A stretch of DNA of 21,574 nucleotides from assembly GCA_023398295.1 (NCBI GenBank), contig JAEWSL010000054.1, forward strand, positions 1-21,574, given 5' to 3'. The notes beneath the pieces were generated by a model, which saw nothing but the letters and a program-made list of their open reading frames with translations, was not told the origin of the DNA and searched no databases. How positions within the stretch are numbered: position 1 is the first letter of the stretch; the number at the start of each line of letters is the position of its first letter. This document shows positions 1-6,751 of the stretch, in pieces. Made by a program: the position numbers and the translations under genes. The stretch is from Elusimicrobiota bacterium. Its GTDB lineage: Bacteria; Elusimicrobiota; Elusimicrobia; Elusimicrobiales; Elusimicrobiaceae.

Positions 1-220
1 GATCAACAGCCTCGCCGACGGTTTTAATTTTCTCTGCCTGTTCGTCGGGGATTTCAATATCAAACTCTTTTTCAAGGGCCATAATAAGCTCAACGGTGTC
101 CAAAGAGTCTGCGCCTAAATCATTGATGAACTGCGCTTCGGGTTTTACCTGTTCGGGTTCAACGCCCAGCTGTTCCACAATAACGTTTTTTATTCTTTCT
201 TCTACATTGTTTGCGTCCAT
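1..220 (-). CDS. acpP: Acyl carrier protein (3' end cut by window edge)
   Basis: Carries growing acyl chains on a 4'-phosphopantetheine arm in type II fatty-acid synthesis in the cytoplasm. The first 73 residues are visible and read out through the window edge; the family is about 76-80 residues, so only a few C-terminal residues are missing. The attachment motif LGADSLDTVEL is intact, with Ser39 as the modified residue, and the protein is strongly acidic as expected. Start ATG at 218-220 is preceded by GGAGG on the minus strand at a good distance. It lies 29 bp downstream of the fabG stop on the same strand and is probably the last or next-to-last gene of the yceD-rpmF-plsX-fabG-acpP operon. 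Identification is secure from the motif and context. Confidence 0.97.
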   Translation of the reverse strand, partial: MDANNVEERIKNVIVEQLGVEPEQVKPEAQFINDLGADSLDTVELIMALEKEFDIEIPDEQAEKIKTVGEAVD

Positions 221-249
221 TTTCTTCCTCCGTATTTTTCAAATTACTT

Positions 250-993
250 TTATATATAAAGGCCGCCGTTGACCGCTATCACTTGCCCCGTGATATAGGC
301 CGCTTTGTCGGAAGCCAAAAACAATACCGCTTGCGCAATATCATCTGCACGGGCAAAACGTTTAAGAGGTATTTGCCCCAACGCCGCCTCTTTTACTTCC
401 TGAGGCAGCTTTTGCGTCATTTCCGTATCAACAAAACCCGGCGCTACTGCGTTTACGCGGATATTTCTTGCAGCAAGTTCTTTTGCCAGCGCCTTTGCAA
501 GGCCTATTAAACCCGCTTTTGCCGCCGCGTAATTAGCCTGCCCCGCGTTGCCCATCTGACCGACGACGGACGTTATATTTATTATCGCGCCGCTGCGCGC
601 TTTCATCATTTCTTTTGCGCAGGCCTTTGACATTAAAAACGCGCCTTTCAAATTTACGTTTAGCACCGCGTCCCAATCCGCTTGGCCCATGCGTATGAGC
701 AAGGTGTCTTTGGTTATGCCGGCGTTGTTTACCAAAACGTCAATTGCGCCAAATTCTTTTACGGCGCCCTCAACAAAATCTTTTACCTGCGCTTCGTTTG
801 AAATATCGGCTGTTTTTATAAAAATTTTCGCGCCGGGATATTTTGCAAGCAAATCCTCTTTTGCTTTTATAAGGCTTTCTTCTTTAACGGCGCAAAGCGC
901 AACGTTTGCGCCTTCTTTTAGGAAAGCTTCGGCCGTTGCGTAACCTATGCCCCTGCTTGCGCCCGTTATAAGAACGGTTTTGCCTTTAAGCAT
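250..993 (-). CDS. fabG: 3-oxoacyl-[acyl-carrier-protein] reductase FabG
   Basis: NADPH-dependent short-chain dehydrogenase that reduces 3-oxoacyl-ACP in fatty-acid elongation. I choose the ATG at 991-993 (247 aa, family usually about 245). A TTG at 1014 would add seven residues before the conserved MLKGKTVLITG start and deepen the overlap with plsX. Visible motifs: nucleotide-binding GASRGIG near residue 11, NNAG at 89-92, Asn114, and the catalytic Ser142-Tyr155-Lys159 set in ITSVVGQ and YAAAK. The C-terminal TGQVIAVNGG is also typical. The start overlaps the plsX stop by 8 bp, so translation is probably coupled; a G-rich stretch (GGGGGG) sits upstream as a weak ribosome site. Other SDR reductases are possible in principle, but the position next to acpP makes FabG very likely. 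Confidence 0.96.
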   Translation of the reverse strand: MLKGKTVLITGASRGIGYATAEAFLKEGANVALCAVKEESLIKAKEDLLAKYPGAKIFIKTADISNEAQVKDFVEGAVKEFGAIDVLVNNAGITKDTLLIRMGQADWDAVLNVNLKGAFLMSKACAKEMMKARSGAIINITSVVGQMGNAGQANYAAAKAGLIGLAKALAKELAARNIRVNAVAPGFVDTEMTQKLPQEVKEAALGQIPLKRFARADDIAQAVLFLASDKAAYITGQVIAVNGGLYI

Positions 994-2014
994 CTTCGCC
1001 CCCCAGTTCGTCAAAGACGGGTTTTAGGGCGGCTATATTTTCTTCTATAATTTTTGCCGCGTTATTTTCAACAAGTCTTCCGCAGACTTTTATGGCATTG
1101 TAAATTGCGTTCGGCCCGCTTTTGCCGTGGCATATTATAACGGGCCCCTTTACGCCCAAAAGTGGCGCGCCGCCGTAACATTCTGGATCGGTGCTGTCCT
1201 TTACAGCCTTGAAAGCCGGTTTTGCAAGCAAAGCGCCCAAAGCGCAAAGCGGACGCGGCTTAAGCTGGGCTTTAATCATATGGAACAGGGATTTTGCAAG
1301 CCCTTCGGAAAGCTTCAGCATTATATTGCCCGTAAAGCCGTCGCAGACTACAACGTCTATCATGCCGCCGTGCACGTCACGCCCTTCAATATTGCCGTAA
1401 TAGTTAATGCCCAAACGGCGCATATATTTAGCGGCTTCTTTAACAAGGATATTGCCTTTACCCTCTTCCTCGCCTATGGACATAAGGCCGACAAGCGGGT
1501 TTTGCACGCCGTAAGCTATATTGCTGTAAATGGAACCCATGACCGCAAATTGTAAAAGGTAAAGCGGTTTGCAGTCCGCGTTTGCGCCGGCGTCTATTAT
1601 TACCGCTACGCCTTTTTGCGTCGGCATAGGGGAAGCTATTGCAGGCCTGCTCACGCCGTTTATCCTCCCTAAAACAAAAACGCCGGCCACCATTGTCGCG
1701 CCGGAGTTTCCCGCCGAAATCATCGCATCGGCCTTGCCGTCTTTTACCAGTTGGGCGCAAACGACAATGCTTGCGTTCTTTTTCTGGCGGCATTCCCGCG
1801 CGGGGGAAGCGGCCATATCAACCGCTTCGGTGGCGTGTATTACCGATATTTTGCTTTCGTCGTATTTAGGGGCTTTTGCAAGCTCCTCTTTAATTGCGTT
1901 CTCGTCGCCTACCAGGATAACTTCGCACCCGAACTCGGCCACGGCCTTTATTGCGCCTAGCACATTGGGTTTTGCGCCGAAATCGCCTCCTAAAGCGTCA
2001 AGGGCTATTTTCAT
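986..2014 (-). CDS. plsX: Phosphate acyltransferase PlsX
   Basis: Converts acyl-ACP and phosphate to acyl-phosphate, the acyl donor for PlsY in phosphatidic acid synthesis. The 342 aa length is normal for the family. Diagnostic blocks are the N-terminal IALDALGGDFG, the SPARECRQKKNAS segment around residues 70-82, the ISAGNSGATMVAG block, and CDGFTGNIMLKLSEG. The conserved GGAPLLGVKGP motif and the SGPNAIYNAI segment lie near the C-terminus. ATG at 2012-2014 follows the rpmF stop by only 10 bp. The sequence in front has at best a weak AGGA right against the start, so translation may depend on coupling to rpmF. The 3' end overlaps fabG by 8 bp. No fabH follows, unlike the classic plsX-fabH-fabD-fabG order. 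Confidence 0.97.
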   Translation of the reverse strand: MKIALDALGGDFGAKPNVLGAIKAVAEFGCEVILVGDENAIKEELAKAPKYDESKISVIHATEAVDMAASPARECRQKKNASIVVCAQLVKDGKADAMISAGNSGATMVAGVFVLGRINGVSRPAIASPMPTQKGVAVIIDAGANADCKPLYLLQFAVMGSIYSNIAYGVQNPLVGLMSIGEEEGKGNILVKEAAKYMRRLGINYYGNIEGRDVHGGMIDVVVCDGFTGNIMLKLSEGLAKSLFHMIKAQLKPRPLCALGALLAKPAFKAVKDSTDPECYGGAPLLGVKGPVIICHGKSGPNAIYNAIKVCGRLVENNAAKIIEENIAALKPVFDELGGEDA

Positions 2015-2024
2015 ATCCTATATT

Positions 2025-2234
2025 TTATTTTGCGGGTTGGGTTTTATCTTTTTTAACTTTAATTTGTTTGACTAATTTGCCGCCGTAAAAACCGCAGGTG
2101 GGGCAGATATTGTGGGGCAAACGGGCGCTGCCGCAATTTGAGCAGGCTGTGATATTGGCCGCCGTCAATTTGGAATTAGAGGACCTCCTGAGGTCTCTTC
2201 TTGAACGGGTATGTTTTCTTTTTGGATTAGGCAT
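2025..2234 (-). CDS. rpmF: 50S ribosomal protein L32
   Basis: Small basic protein of the large ribosomal subunit. The 69 aa product has the typical start MPNPKRKHTRSRRDLRRS. It keeps four zinc-ligand cysteines as C31-x2-C34 and C44-x2-C47 (CSNC, CPTC), so it is the zinc-binding (C+) form, and then the GFYGG turn. The lysine-rich tail is slightly longer than the shortest homologues. A good ribosome site (AAAGGAG on the minus strand) precedes the ATG at 2232-2234. It lies 12 bp after the yceD-like gene and 10 bp before plsX, the widely conserved yceD-rpmF-plsX order. Identification is certain. Confidence 0.98.
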   Translation of the reverse strand: MPNPKRKHTRSRRDLRRSSNSKLTAANITACSNCGSARLPHNICPTCGFYGGKLVKQIKVKKDKTQPAK

Positions 2235-2246
2235 TTATTGCTCCTT

Positions 2247-2759
2247 TTATTTTGCTTCTTTTTGCTTTTTATCGCTGATAAATTTATCTTTCAGACAGGC
2301 AAAAGGCGAAAGCGTTTGTTCCTTGCAGGCGCAGGATATTTTATTTTTATTTACTCCGCAGACGGCGCATAAACCCTTGCAGTCTTCGGAGCATAAATTT
2401 TGTATCCCTTCAAACAAAGCCAAGTTCTGTCTTACTATAGACATTATATCAATTATTTCATCTTTAAGGGAAGACAGGGAGGTAAACTCCTCCGCGAAAT
2501 TCTTGTCAAACATCTCAAGACAGCGCGAGCATTGCACTTTTGCCGCGCCAAAGAACTCCCCCTGCGTAAGTATTTCTTTGCTCAAGACAGAGAATTTGAG
2601 CCTCAAACTTATTTTCTTTATCTGCGCGGGTTTTGTAAGGGCGTCTTTGAAGTCTGCGGGGTTTAACTGCGCCGCGCAGGCAAGGCCGTGCATATCCAAA
2701 ATATCTCTGGTCTTAAAGATAAGGTTTTTTGGTATTTCGTAATTTTCGTAATTTTTCAT
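2247..2759 (-). CDS. yceD: YceD/DUF177 family protein (large-subunit rRNA accumulation factor)
   Basis: Member of the DUF177 family, encoded almost universally just upstream of rpmF and linked in other bacteria to 23S rRNA accumulation. The product is 170 aa. It shows the two cysteine groups usual for the family: CSRCLE around residues 77-82, and a second group starting CSEDC, then GLCAVCGVNKN and CAC near residues 123-146, which may bind a metal. The start at ATG 2757-2759 has no recognisable Shine-Dalgarno sequence; the next in-frame ATG (residue 23) would remove part of the conserved N-terminus. It is the first gene of the yceD-rpmF-plsX-fabG-acpP operon. Function is inferred from family and position only; sequence identity to characterised members looks low. 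Confidence 0.85.
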   Translation of the reverse strand: MKNYENYEIPKNLIFKTRDILDMHGLACAAQLNPADFKDALTKPAQIKKISLRLKFSVLSKEILTQGEFFGAAKVQCSRCLEMFDKNFAEEFTSLSSLKDEIIDIMSIVRQNLALFEGIQNLCSEDCKGLCAVCGVNKNKISCACKEQTLSPFACLKDKFISDKKQKEAK

Positions 2760-2818
2760 AAATTTTTATTGCGCCGCATGCTGCGTTGCAAAGGCGCAGG
2801 CAAAACCCCTTTTCTTAA

Positions 2819-2827
2819 ATAATACCA
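2819..2827 (-). promoter_or_regulatory. Candidate extended -10 promoter for the yceD-rpmF-plsX-fabG-acpP operon
   Basis: Read on the minus strand, this is TGG followed by TATTAT (five of six matches to TATAAT). It would start transcription near 2812, giving a leader of about 50 nt before the yceD start. There is no convincing -35; the region is a T-run on this strand. It matches the TGn + hexamer pattern seen at several other starts in the window. Confidence 0.45.
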
Positions 2828-2850
2828 TTTTAGAGTAACGCAAAAAAACC

Positions 2851-2868
2851 GGCTTTATAGGCTTTATA
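2851..2868 (+). repeat. Tandem 9-bp repeat GGCTTTATA x2 upstream of the surface-repeat gene
   Basis: Two perfect back-to-back copies of GGCTTTATA occupy 2851-2859 and 2860-2868. They end just before the extended -10 at 2871-2879, so they cover the place where a -35 element would be. They could be a regulator's half-sites or a chance AT-rich duplication. Confidence 0.5.
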
Positions 2869-2870
2869 TT

Positions 2871-2879
2871 TGCTACGAT
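2871..2879 (+). promoter_or_regulatory. Candidate extended -10 promoter for the surface-repeat gene
   Basis: TGC followed by TACGAT (four of six matches to TATAAT) in the context TTTGCTACGAT. It would give a leader of roughly 38 nt before the ATG at 2924. An alternative -10, TATATT at 2881-2886, overlaps the next turn, so the exact start is uncertain. No good -35 is present. Confidence 0.4.
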
Positions 2880-2923
2880 ATATATTAAAGAAGAAAGAAG
2901 TTTAATTTCGGAGGGAACAGATA

Positions 2924-3517
2924 ATGAAGAAATTACTTGCAGTTGCAGTTCTGGTTACAGGCATGGCGCTTAGCGCGGCGGCCGAAAGCCCGGTCAAACT
3001 TTCCTTGTTTGACACCATTGCCTACCCCAAGCCCGAGAAGACTAACGTCGTCTTGGGTTTAGTTGACAATAATACGCCTGCGGTCCGCGGCGTTGACCTC
3101 AACATAATTTCCGCCAGATCGGAATCTATGTACGGCGTGCAGTGGGCATTTGCCTATGCAAGGGCAAACACGATGTACGGCGTGCAGTCCGCCATTTACA
3201 CAAAGGCCGAGACGGCAAAAGGCGTGGTTAACGGCATTTTGACTACTACTGAAGAACTCTCCGGCGTTGCTTTCGGTTGGGTTAATATGAACGACAAATA
3301 TTTTGTCGGCGCGCAGCTGGGCCTTGTTAACTTTGCCAAAGAAGCGCACGGTTTTCAGGGCGGCATCTATAATCAGGCTGAGAATTTTAAGGGCCTTCAG
3401 CTTGGCATCGTAAATAACATTACGACCATTGATAAAGGCTTGCAAATCGGCCTTGTGAACTTAATTAAGAACAACGGCTGGCTGCCCGGCATGATAATTG
3501 TCAACGGCAGATTCTAA
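2924..3517 (+). CDS. Secreted/outer-membrane repeat protein, LA_2272 surface-repeat type
   Basis: Protein of unknown role, 197 aa, with a clear signal peptide (MKKLLAVAVLVTGMALSAAA, cleavage near residue 20). The rest is a series of about 15-residue units with a G-[VLF]-Q-x-[GA]-[IL] core. Examples are YGVQWAFAY and YGVQSAIYT (from about residue 70), KGVVNGILT, SGVAFGWVN, VGAQLGLVN, HGFQGGIYN, KGLQLGIVN and KGLQIGLVN (to about 180). It ends in a strand with terminal Phe, a common ending for outer-membrane beta proteins. This pattern matches what I know of the LA_2272 family of surface repeat proteins. The units probably form beta strands of a beta-solenoid or barrel. GGAGGG at 2910-2915 is a strong ribosome site. 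It is a single-gene transcript ended by the terminator at 3541-3574. Envelope location is inferred, and a periplasmic location is possible. Confidence 0.75.
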   Translation: MKKLLAVAVLVTGMALSAAAESPVKLSLFDTIAYPKPEKTNVVLGLVDNNTPAVRGVDLNIISARSESMYGVQWAFAYARANTMYGVQSAIYTKAETAKGVVNGILTTTEELSGVAFGWVNMNDKYFVGAQLGLVNFAKEAHGFQGGIYNQAENFKGLQLGIVNNITTIDKGLQIGLVNLIKNNGWLPGMIIVNGRF

Positions 3518-3540
3518 GAGTTGTTTTAATTTACGACATA

Positions 3541-3574
3541 AAAAACCCCGTCTTAAATTAAGACGGGGTTTTTT
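3541..3574. terminator. Bidirectional intrinsic terminator
   Basis: Near-perfect inverted repeat: 3541-3556 pairs with 3558-3573 around a one-base centre, with core arms CCCCGTCTT and AAGACGGGG. A-run and T-run flanks work in both directions. It sits between the convergent surface-repeat gene and the SpoIID-domain gene and overlaps the stop codon of the latter. Confidence 0.93.
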
Positions 3575-5738
3575 ATTTTGCGGAAGGTTTTTTGTTTAAG
3601 TCCGTAATATCAACGCCTGTGTAGTAATGACGCAGAATTTGCCTGAAAGTTTGTCCTTCATCTGCCCTGCCGCCGCTGCCCGTCTGGCAGAGGCCTACGC
3701 CGTGCCCCCAGCCGCCGCCGTAGAAGATAAAAGAATCCAGTTTGCCCTGGACATAATTTGGCTCCACTATAAAATAAGTGCTTTTGAGCAGGCCCAGAGC
3801 AAGATATTTTTTTATTTCATGTTCTTTTGTTAAGGTAAGAGAGCCTTTTGTCCCCATTATCTTTACGCCGTTTACATAACCCGAAACGCCGCGTCTTAGG
3901 GGCACTATAGCTTTTATTTTGCCTATATCTTTGCGCCTTGCCACGACGGAGCGTATTTGTTCCTCCTCAACAAGCCTAGTCCAGCGGAAGTTAGAGGGGC
4001 TTACGCTTTTGTAATATCTGCTGAAGGCCGGCTGGGAGTGCTGTAATAATTCCTTAAATTGATACGGCTGCAAATTACTCGTGTCAAAATCTTTATAGTC
4101 AGAAACGGGTTTTAAGTATTCGTGCGGATACCAGCCCGCTTCTTTGCTGCTTTGTGTATACCCGCCGCAGTTGGAGGAAAATACGGCCTCAATAGGCTTT
4201 CCTTTATAGGTAAGCACGACGCCGTTTGTAGCCTCCGCGGCGGAATTGGTTTTTTCCCGCTCGGCTTTGACGCCGCCGTAAACTTGACAGTGCTGCGTGT
4301 CGCAGACGTCATATCCCCATTGTTTGTGCTTGCCCAAAGAACGCAGCGCGTAAGTGCGCGCGATGACGGCTTGGGTTTTAAGCGCCTCCGTTGGGAAAGA
4401 AGAAGGCATTTCTGCCGATATAACGCCGTAAACATATTCCTCCAGGTTAAGATGGTTTACCGCGATAAGCCCGTTTAAGGAGCGGTTATAAATGAACTCT
4501 ATATATCCCCTGTATTCTCGCGTCTGGCGGCTTTCCCAGGTGGTGCCGTGGCCTGTGAGGATATCTTTTATTATAGTGGTGTGGGAATTAAAATCGGGCG
4601 CGCTTTGCTTTATTATAAGGGAGCCGCTAAAAGGCGTTCTTTGCCCCTTCGGGGAAACAAGATAGGCCCTCTTATTTTCAATTATCACTTTCCAAAATGC
4701 GTTTGGCGCGCCTTTTTTAAGCAATACCTTGCTGTTTTTATCGGTTGCCGTAAAAAGGTGCGAAGTGGAAAATTCTATGCTCTGCCTGGCGACGGGCGCG
4801 CCGTTTATTTTGGCGCCAAGGCCCACGCGTATGTGCTGTGTTTTTTTGTTCTCGTAAGGTTTTTTGACGATGGTATGCTGCCAAACGGGCAAAACTTCGC
4901 TCTCGAATTTTATAGGAGCATTTTTAACGTCTTCGCTGACAAGGGAGCTTATTTCCTCCATGGAACTTTTAACCTGCGCGCTTGAACTGTCAACGGAAGA
5001 AACGTCGGCGTAAGTCTGCCATGCTTCGTTATACTTTTTCATTTTTACCATAACGTCGGCGTAGCGTTTGCGCGCCTCGGTAAACTGGGAATCGTAGTCA
5101 ATTACTTTTTTATAAGCGCGCGCGGCCTGCGGATATTTTTTTTGCTCCGCGTAAAGTTCGCCCAACATAAAATTAGCAAGCGCCTTGTGGTTTTGACCGC
5201 TTGCCGCCATCTTTAAGTTTATTTCCGCAAGGTCCAGTTGCTTCAAGCCCATTTGCGCGCGCGCAAGGTTTATAAAGTAGAACTCGGTTTTATCATTTTT
5301 TTCGGTAAGACGCGCAAAAACATTTTCCGCGTTAAGATAGTATCCGCCGTCCAAATAGGCTTCTCCGGCGAACTCAAGGACGGTTAAATCCTGCGGATAT
5401 TTTTTAAGCGCGGCAGACATTATGTCAACCGCAAGGCGCGTGTTGCCAAGTTCCATGGCGATATAAGCCGCGTTTAGAAAAGAATCCCTTTCTCCAGTAT
5501 TTTTTGATATGGCTATAAATTTTTCAAGAGAGTCCTGCTGGTTGAATGAAAAGTATGCCTCCACAGCCTGGCGCATCTGCGGGGAAAGCGTATCCTGCGG
5601 GGATAGCGTATCCTGCGGGGATATAACCTCGGCTGTTTTGACTTGTGCGGGCGCGCCGTTTGCGCAGACTGCTGCGGAAAGAAAAACCGCCGCAGCAAGT
5701 GCGGTAAAGGCGGCAAAAGATGTAATAATTCTCTTCAT
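3573..5738 (-). CDS. Exported TPR-SpoIID/LytB domain protein (probable peptidoglycan-lytic enzyme)
   Basis: Predicted exported protein of 721 aa. Residues 1-29 form a signal peptide. A short linker with SPQDTL hexapeptide repeats (residues 40-54) follows, then TPR-like helical repeats over about 60-260, for example the LGELYAEQKKYPQAARAYKKV unit near 192-212. From about 300 to the end it is a SpoIID/LytB domain. EEYVYGVISAEMP contains Glu443, the position of the catalytic glutamate of SpoIID lytic transglycosylases; next come LKTQAVIARTYAL, SNCGGYTQSS, and the C-terminal GGGWGHGVGLCQ at 674-685. SpoIID remodels septal peptidoglycan in spore formers, but many non-sporulating bacteria carry such domains, so sporulation is not implied. 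The start has no Shine-Dalgarno; TATAAT ends 8 nt before the ATG, suggesting a leaderless message. Domain call is secure, substrate unknown. Confidence 0.88.
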   Translation of the reverse strand: MKRIITSFAAFTALAAAVFLSAAVCANGAPAQVKTAEVISPQDTLSPQDTLSPQMRQAVEAYFSFNQQDSLEKFIAISKNTGERDSFLNAAYIAMELGNTRLAVDIMSAALKKYPQDLTVLEFAGEAYLDGGYYLNAENVFARLTEKNDKTEFYFINLARAQMGLKQLDLAEINLKMAASGQNHKALANFMLGELYAEQKKYPQAARAYKKVIDYDSQFTEARKRYADVMVKMKKYNEAWQTYADVSSVDSSSAQVKSSMEEISSLVSEDVKNAPIKFESEVLPVWQHTIVKKPYENKKTQHIRVGLGAKINGAPVARQSIEFSTSHLFTATDKNSKVLLKKGAPNAFWKVIIENKRAYLVSPKGQRTPFSGSLIIKQSAPDFNSHTTIIKDILTGHGTTWESRQTREYRGYIEFIYNRSLNGLIAVNHLNLEEYVYGVISAEMPSSFPTEALKTQAVIARTYALRSLGKHKQWGYDVCDTQHCQVYGGVKAEREKTNSAAEATNGVVLTYKGKPIEAVFSSNCGGYTQSSKEAGWYPHEYLKPVSDYKDFDTSNLQPYQFKELLQHSQPAFSRYYKSVSPSNFRWTRLVEEEQIRSVVARRKDIGKIKAIVPLRRGVSGYVNGVKIMGTKGSLTLTKEHEIKKYLALGLLKSTYFIVEPNYVQGKLDSFIFYGGGWGHGVGLCQTGSGGRADEGQTFRQILRHYYTGVDITDLNKKPSAK
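5581..5623. repeat. 18-bp in-frame tandem repeat in the SpoIID-domain gene
   Basis: Units at 5581-5598 and 5599-5616 differ by one base, and a third partial unit occupies 5617-5623. On the minus strand they encode SPQDTL-SPQDTL after a related SPQ start. The repeat lies just after the signal peptide. Such repeats can change copy number by slippage without breaking the frame. Confidence 0.85.
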
Positions 5739-5742
5739 TTAT

Positions 5743-5752
5743 TATAATTATA
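5743..5752. promoter_or_regulatory. Shared palindromic -10 element for divergent lipA and SpoIID genes
   Basis: TATAATTATA is a perfect palindrome and gives a consensus TATAAT on each strand (plus 5743-5748, minus 5752-5747). In both directions the hexamer ends exactly 8 nt before the start codon (lipA 5757, SpoIID 5738). Predicted transcription starts therefore fall within 1-3 nt of the ATGs. The whole gap between the start codons is 18 bp, so any -35 would lie inside the opposing gene; no good -35 match is seen. Confidence 0.6.
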
Positions 5753-5756
5753 CTAT

Positions 5757-6695
5757 ATGCAGGAAACCTTGCCCAAAATGCCCGCGTGGCTTAAAGAGCT
5801 TGCGGCAAAAAACAAGCGCGCCTATCATCAGATTTTGGCGGAACATATGCAAAAAAGGCTTGATACAAAAGGCCTTCATACCGTATGCGAGGAAGCGCGC
5901 TGCCCAAACAGGGGGGAATGTTTTTCCCACGCCGACGCAACGGTTATGATACTGGGCAATATCTGCACGCGCTCGTGCAGATTTTGCGCCGTGCCTAAAT
6001 TTCAAAAAACCTGCGCGCCCGAAGAAAGCGAAGCCGCGCAGACTGCGGCCTTGGTCAAGGAAACGGGCATAAAATATCTTGTGCTTACCATGCCCACGCG
6101 CGATGATTTGCCAGACGGCGGCGCGTTGCATATAAATAAGGTTATAAGCGAAGTTAAACGGCAAAACCCCTCCTGTCTTATTGAGGCTTTAATATCGGAT
6201 TTGGGCGGCCGCTTTGAACATATAAAAACAATTCTTGACAGCGGCCCCGCGGTTTTGGGGCATAATGTGGAAACGGTGCCTTCTTTATATAAAGCGGTGC
6301 GCTGCGGCGCGGAGTACGGGCGTTCGCTAGACCTTCTTAGAGAAGTTAAAAAGATAAATAAGAATATTTTGACAAAGAGCAGCATTATGCTGGGCCTGGG
6401 CGAAACAAAGGAAGAGCTTTTGGCTGTTTTTGGAGATTTGCGTTCGGTTGACTGTAATCTGCTCACTCTAGGCCAGTATCTTGCCCCTTCGGCGCAGCAT
6501 TATCCCGTAAAAGCGTATCCCGAGCCCGCTTTTTATGAGGAACTTGCCCAAGCCGCGCGCAAAATGGGTTTTGGCGGCGTTATGGCGGGCCCTCTTGTAA
6601 GAAGTTCTTTTCGCGCGGGGCTGTTGTATAAGCAATATGCGCAGCGGGACGCAGCCTGCGAAAGTAAAAACGCAAAAAATATTTTAGCTTTTTAG
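5757..6695 (+). CDS. lipA: Lipoyl synthase LipA (radical SAM)
   Basis: Inserts two sulfur atoms into protein-bound octanoyl groups to make lipoyl cofactor for 2-oxoacid dehydrogenases or the glycine cleavage system. The product is 312 aa, normal for the family. The auxiliary cluster cysteines are Cys44, Cys49 and Cys55 (CEEARCPNRGEC). The radical-SAM CxxxCxxC is Cys70, Cys74 and Cys77 (CTRSCRFC). TMPTRDDLPDGGA, GHNVETVP and the C-terminal RSSF (serine ligand of the auxiliary cluster) are present. I keep the ATG at 5757 because LPKMPAWLKEL aligns with the usual LPKPEWL start region. There is no Shine-Dalgarno, and TATAAT ends 8 nt upstream; Met8 (5778) is the alternative. No lipB or lplA is adjacent. 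It ends in the terminator at 6702-6735. Confidence 0.97.
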   Translation: MQETLPKMPAWLKELAAKNKRAYHQILAEHMQKRLDTKGLHTVCEEARCPNRGECFSHADATVMILGNICTRSCRFCAVPKFQKTCAPEESEAAQTAALVKETGIKYLVLTMPTRDDLPDGGALHINKVISEVKRQNPSCLIEALISDLGGRFEHIKTILDSGPAVLGHNVETVPSLYKAVRCGAEYGRSLDLLREVKKINKNILTKSSIMLGLGETKEELLAVFGDLRSVDCNLLTLGQYLAPSAQHYPVKAYPEPAFYEELAQAARKMGFGGVMAGPLVRSSFRAGLLYKQYAQRDAACESKNAKNILAF

Positions 6696-6701
6696 ATATT
6701 A

Positions 6702-6735
6702 AAAAACCGCGCGGAATTTAGGCCGCGCGGTTTTT
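6702..6735. terminator. Bidirectional intrinsic terminator (lipA / lipoprotein gene)
   Basis: Arms 6702-6714 (AAAAACCGCGCGG) and 6723-6735 (CCGCGCGGTTTTT) pair perfectly over 13 bp around an 8-nt loop, with a T-run on both strands. It lies between the convergent stops of lipA (6695) and the lipoprotein gene (6752). Confidence 0.93.
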
Positions 6736-6751
6736 GTCTTAAGATGAGAAA

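Noticed and set aside
993..1014. TTG start giving a 254 aa FabG
   Set aside because: The ATG at 993 fits the family N-terminus and gives a compact overlap with plsX.
2098..2742. 214-codon plus-strand frame opposite yceD and rpmF
   Set aside because: Shadow of well-supported minus-strand genes, with no ribosome site and no recognisable protein.
3573..5738. Evidence for endospore formation
   Set aside because: A SpoIID domain alone is widespread in non-spore-formers; no other sporulation gene is present.
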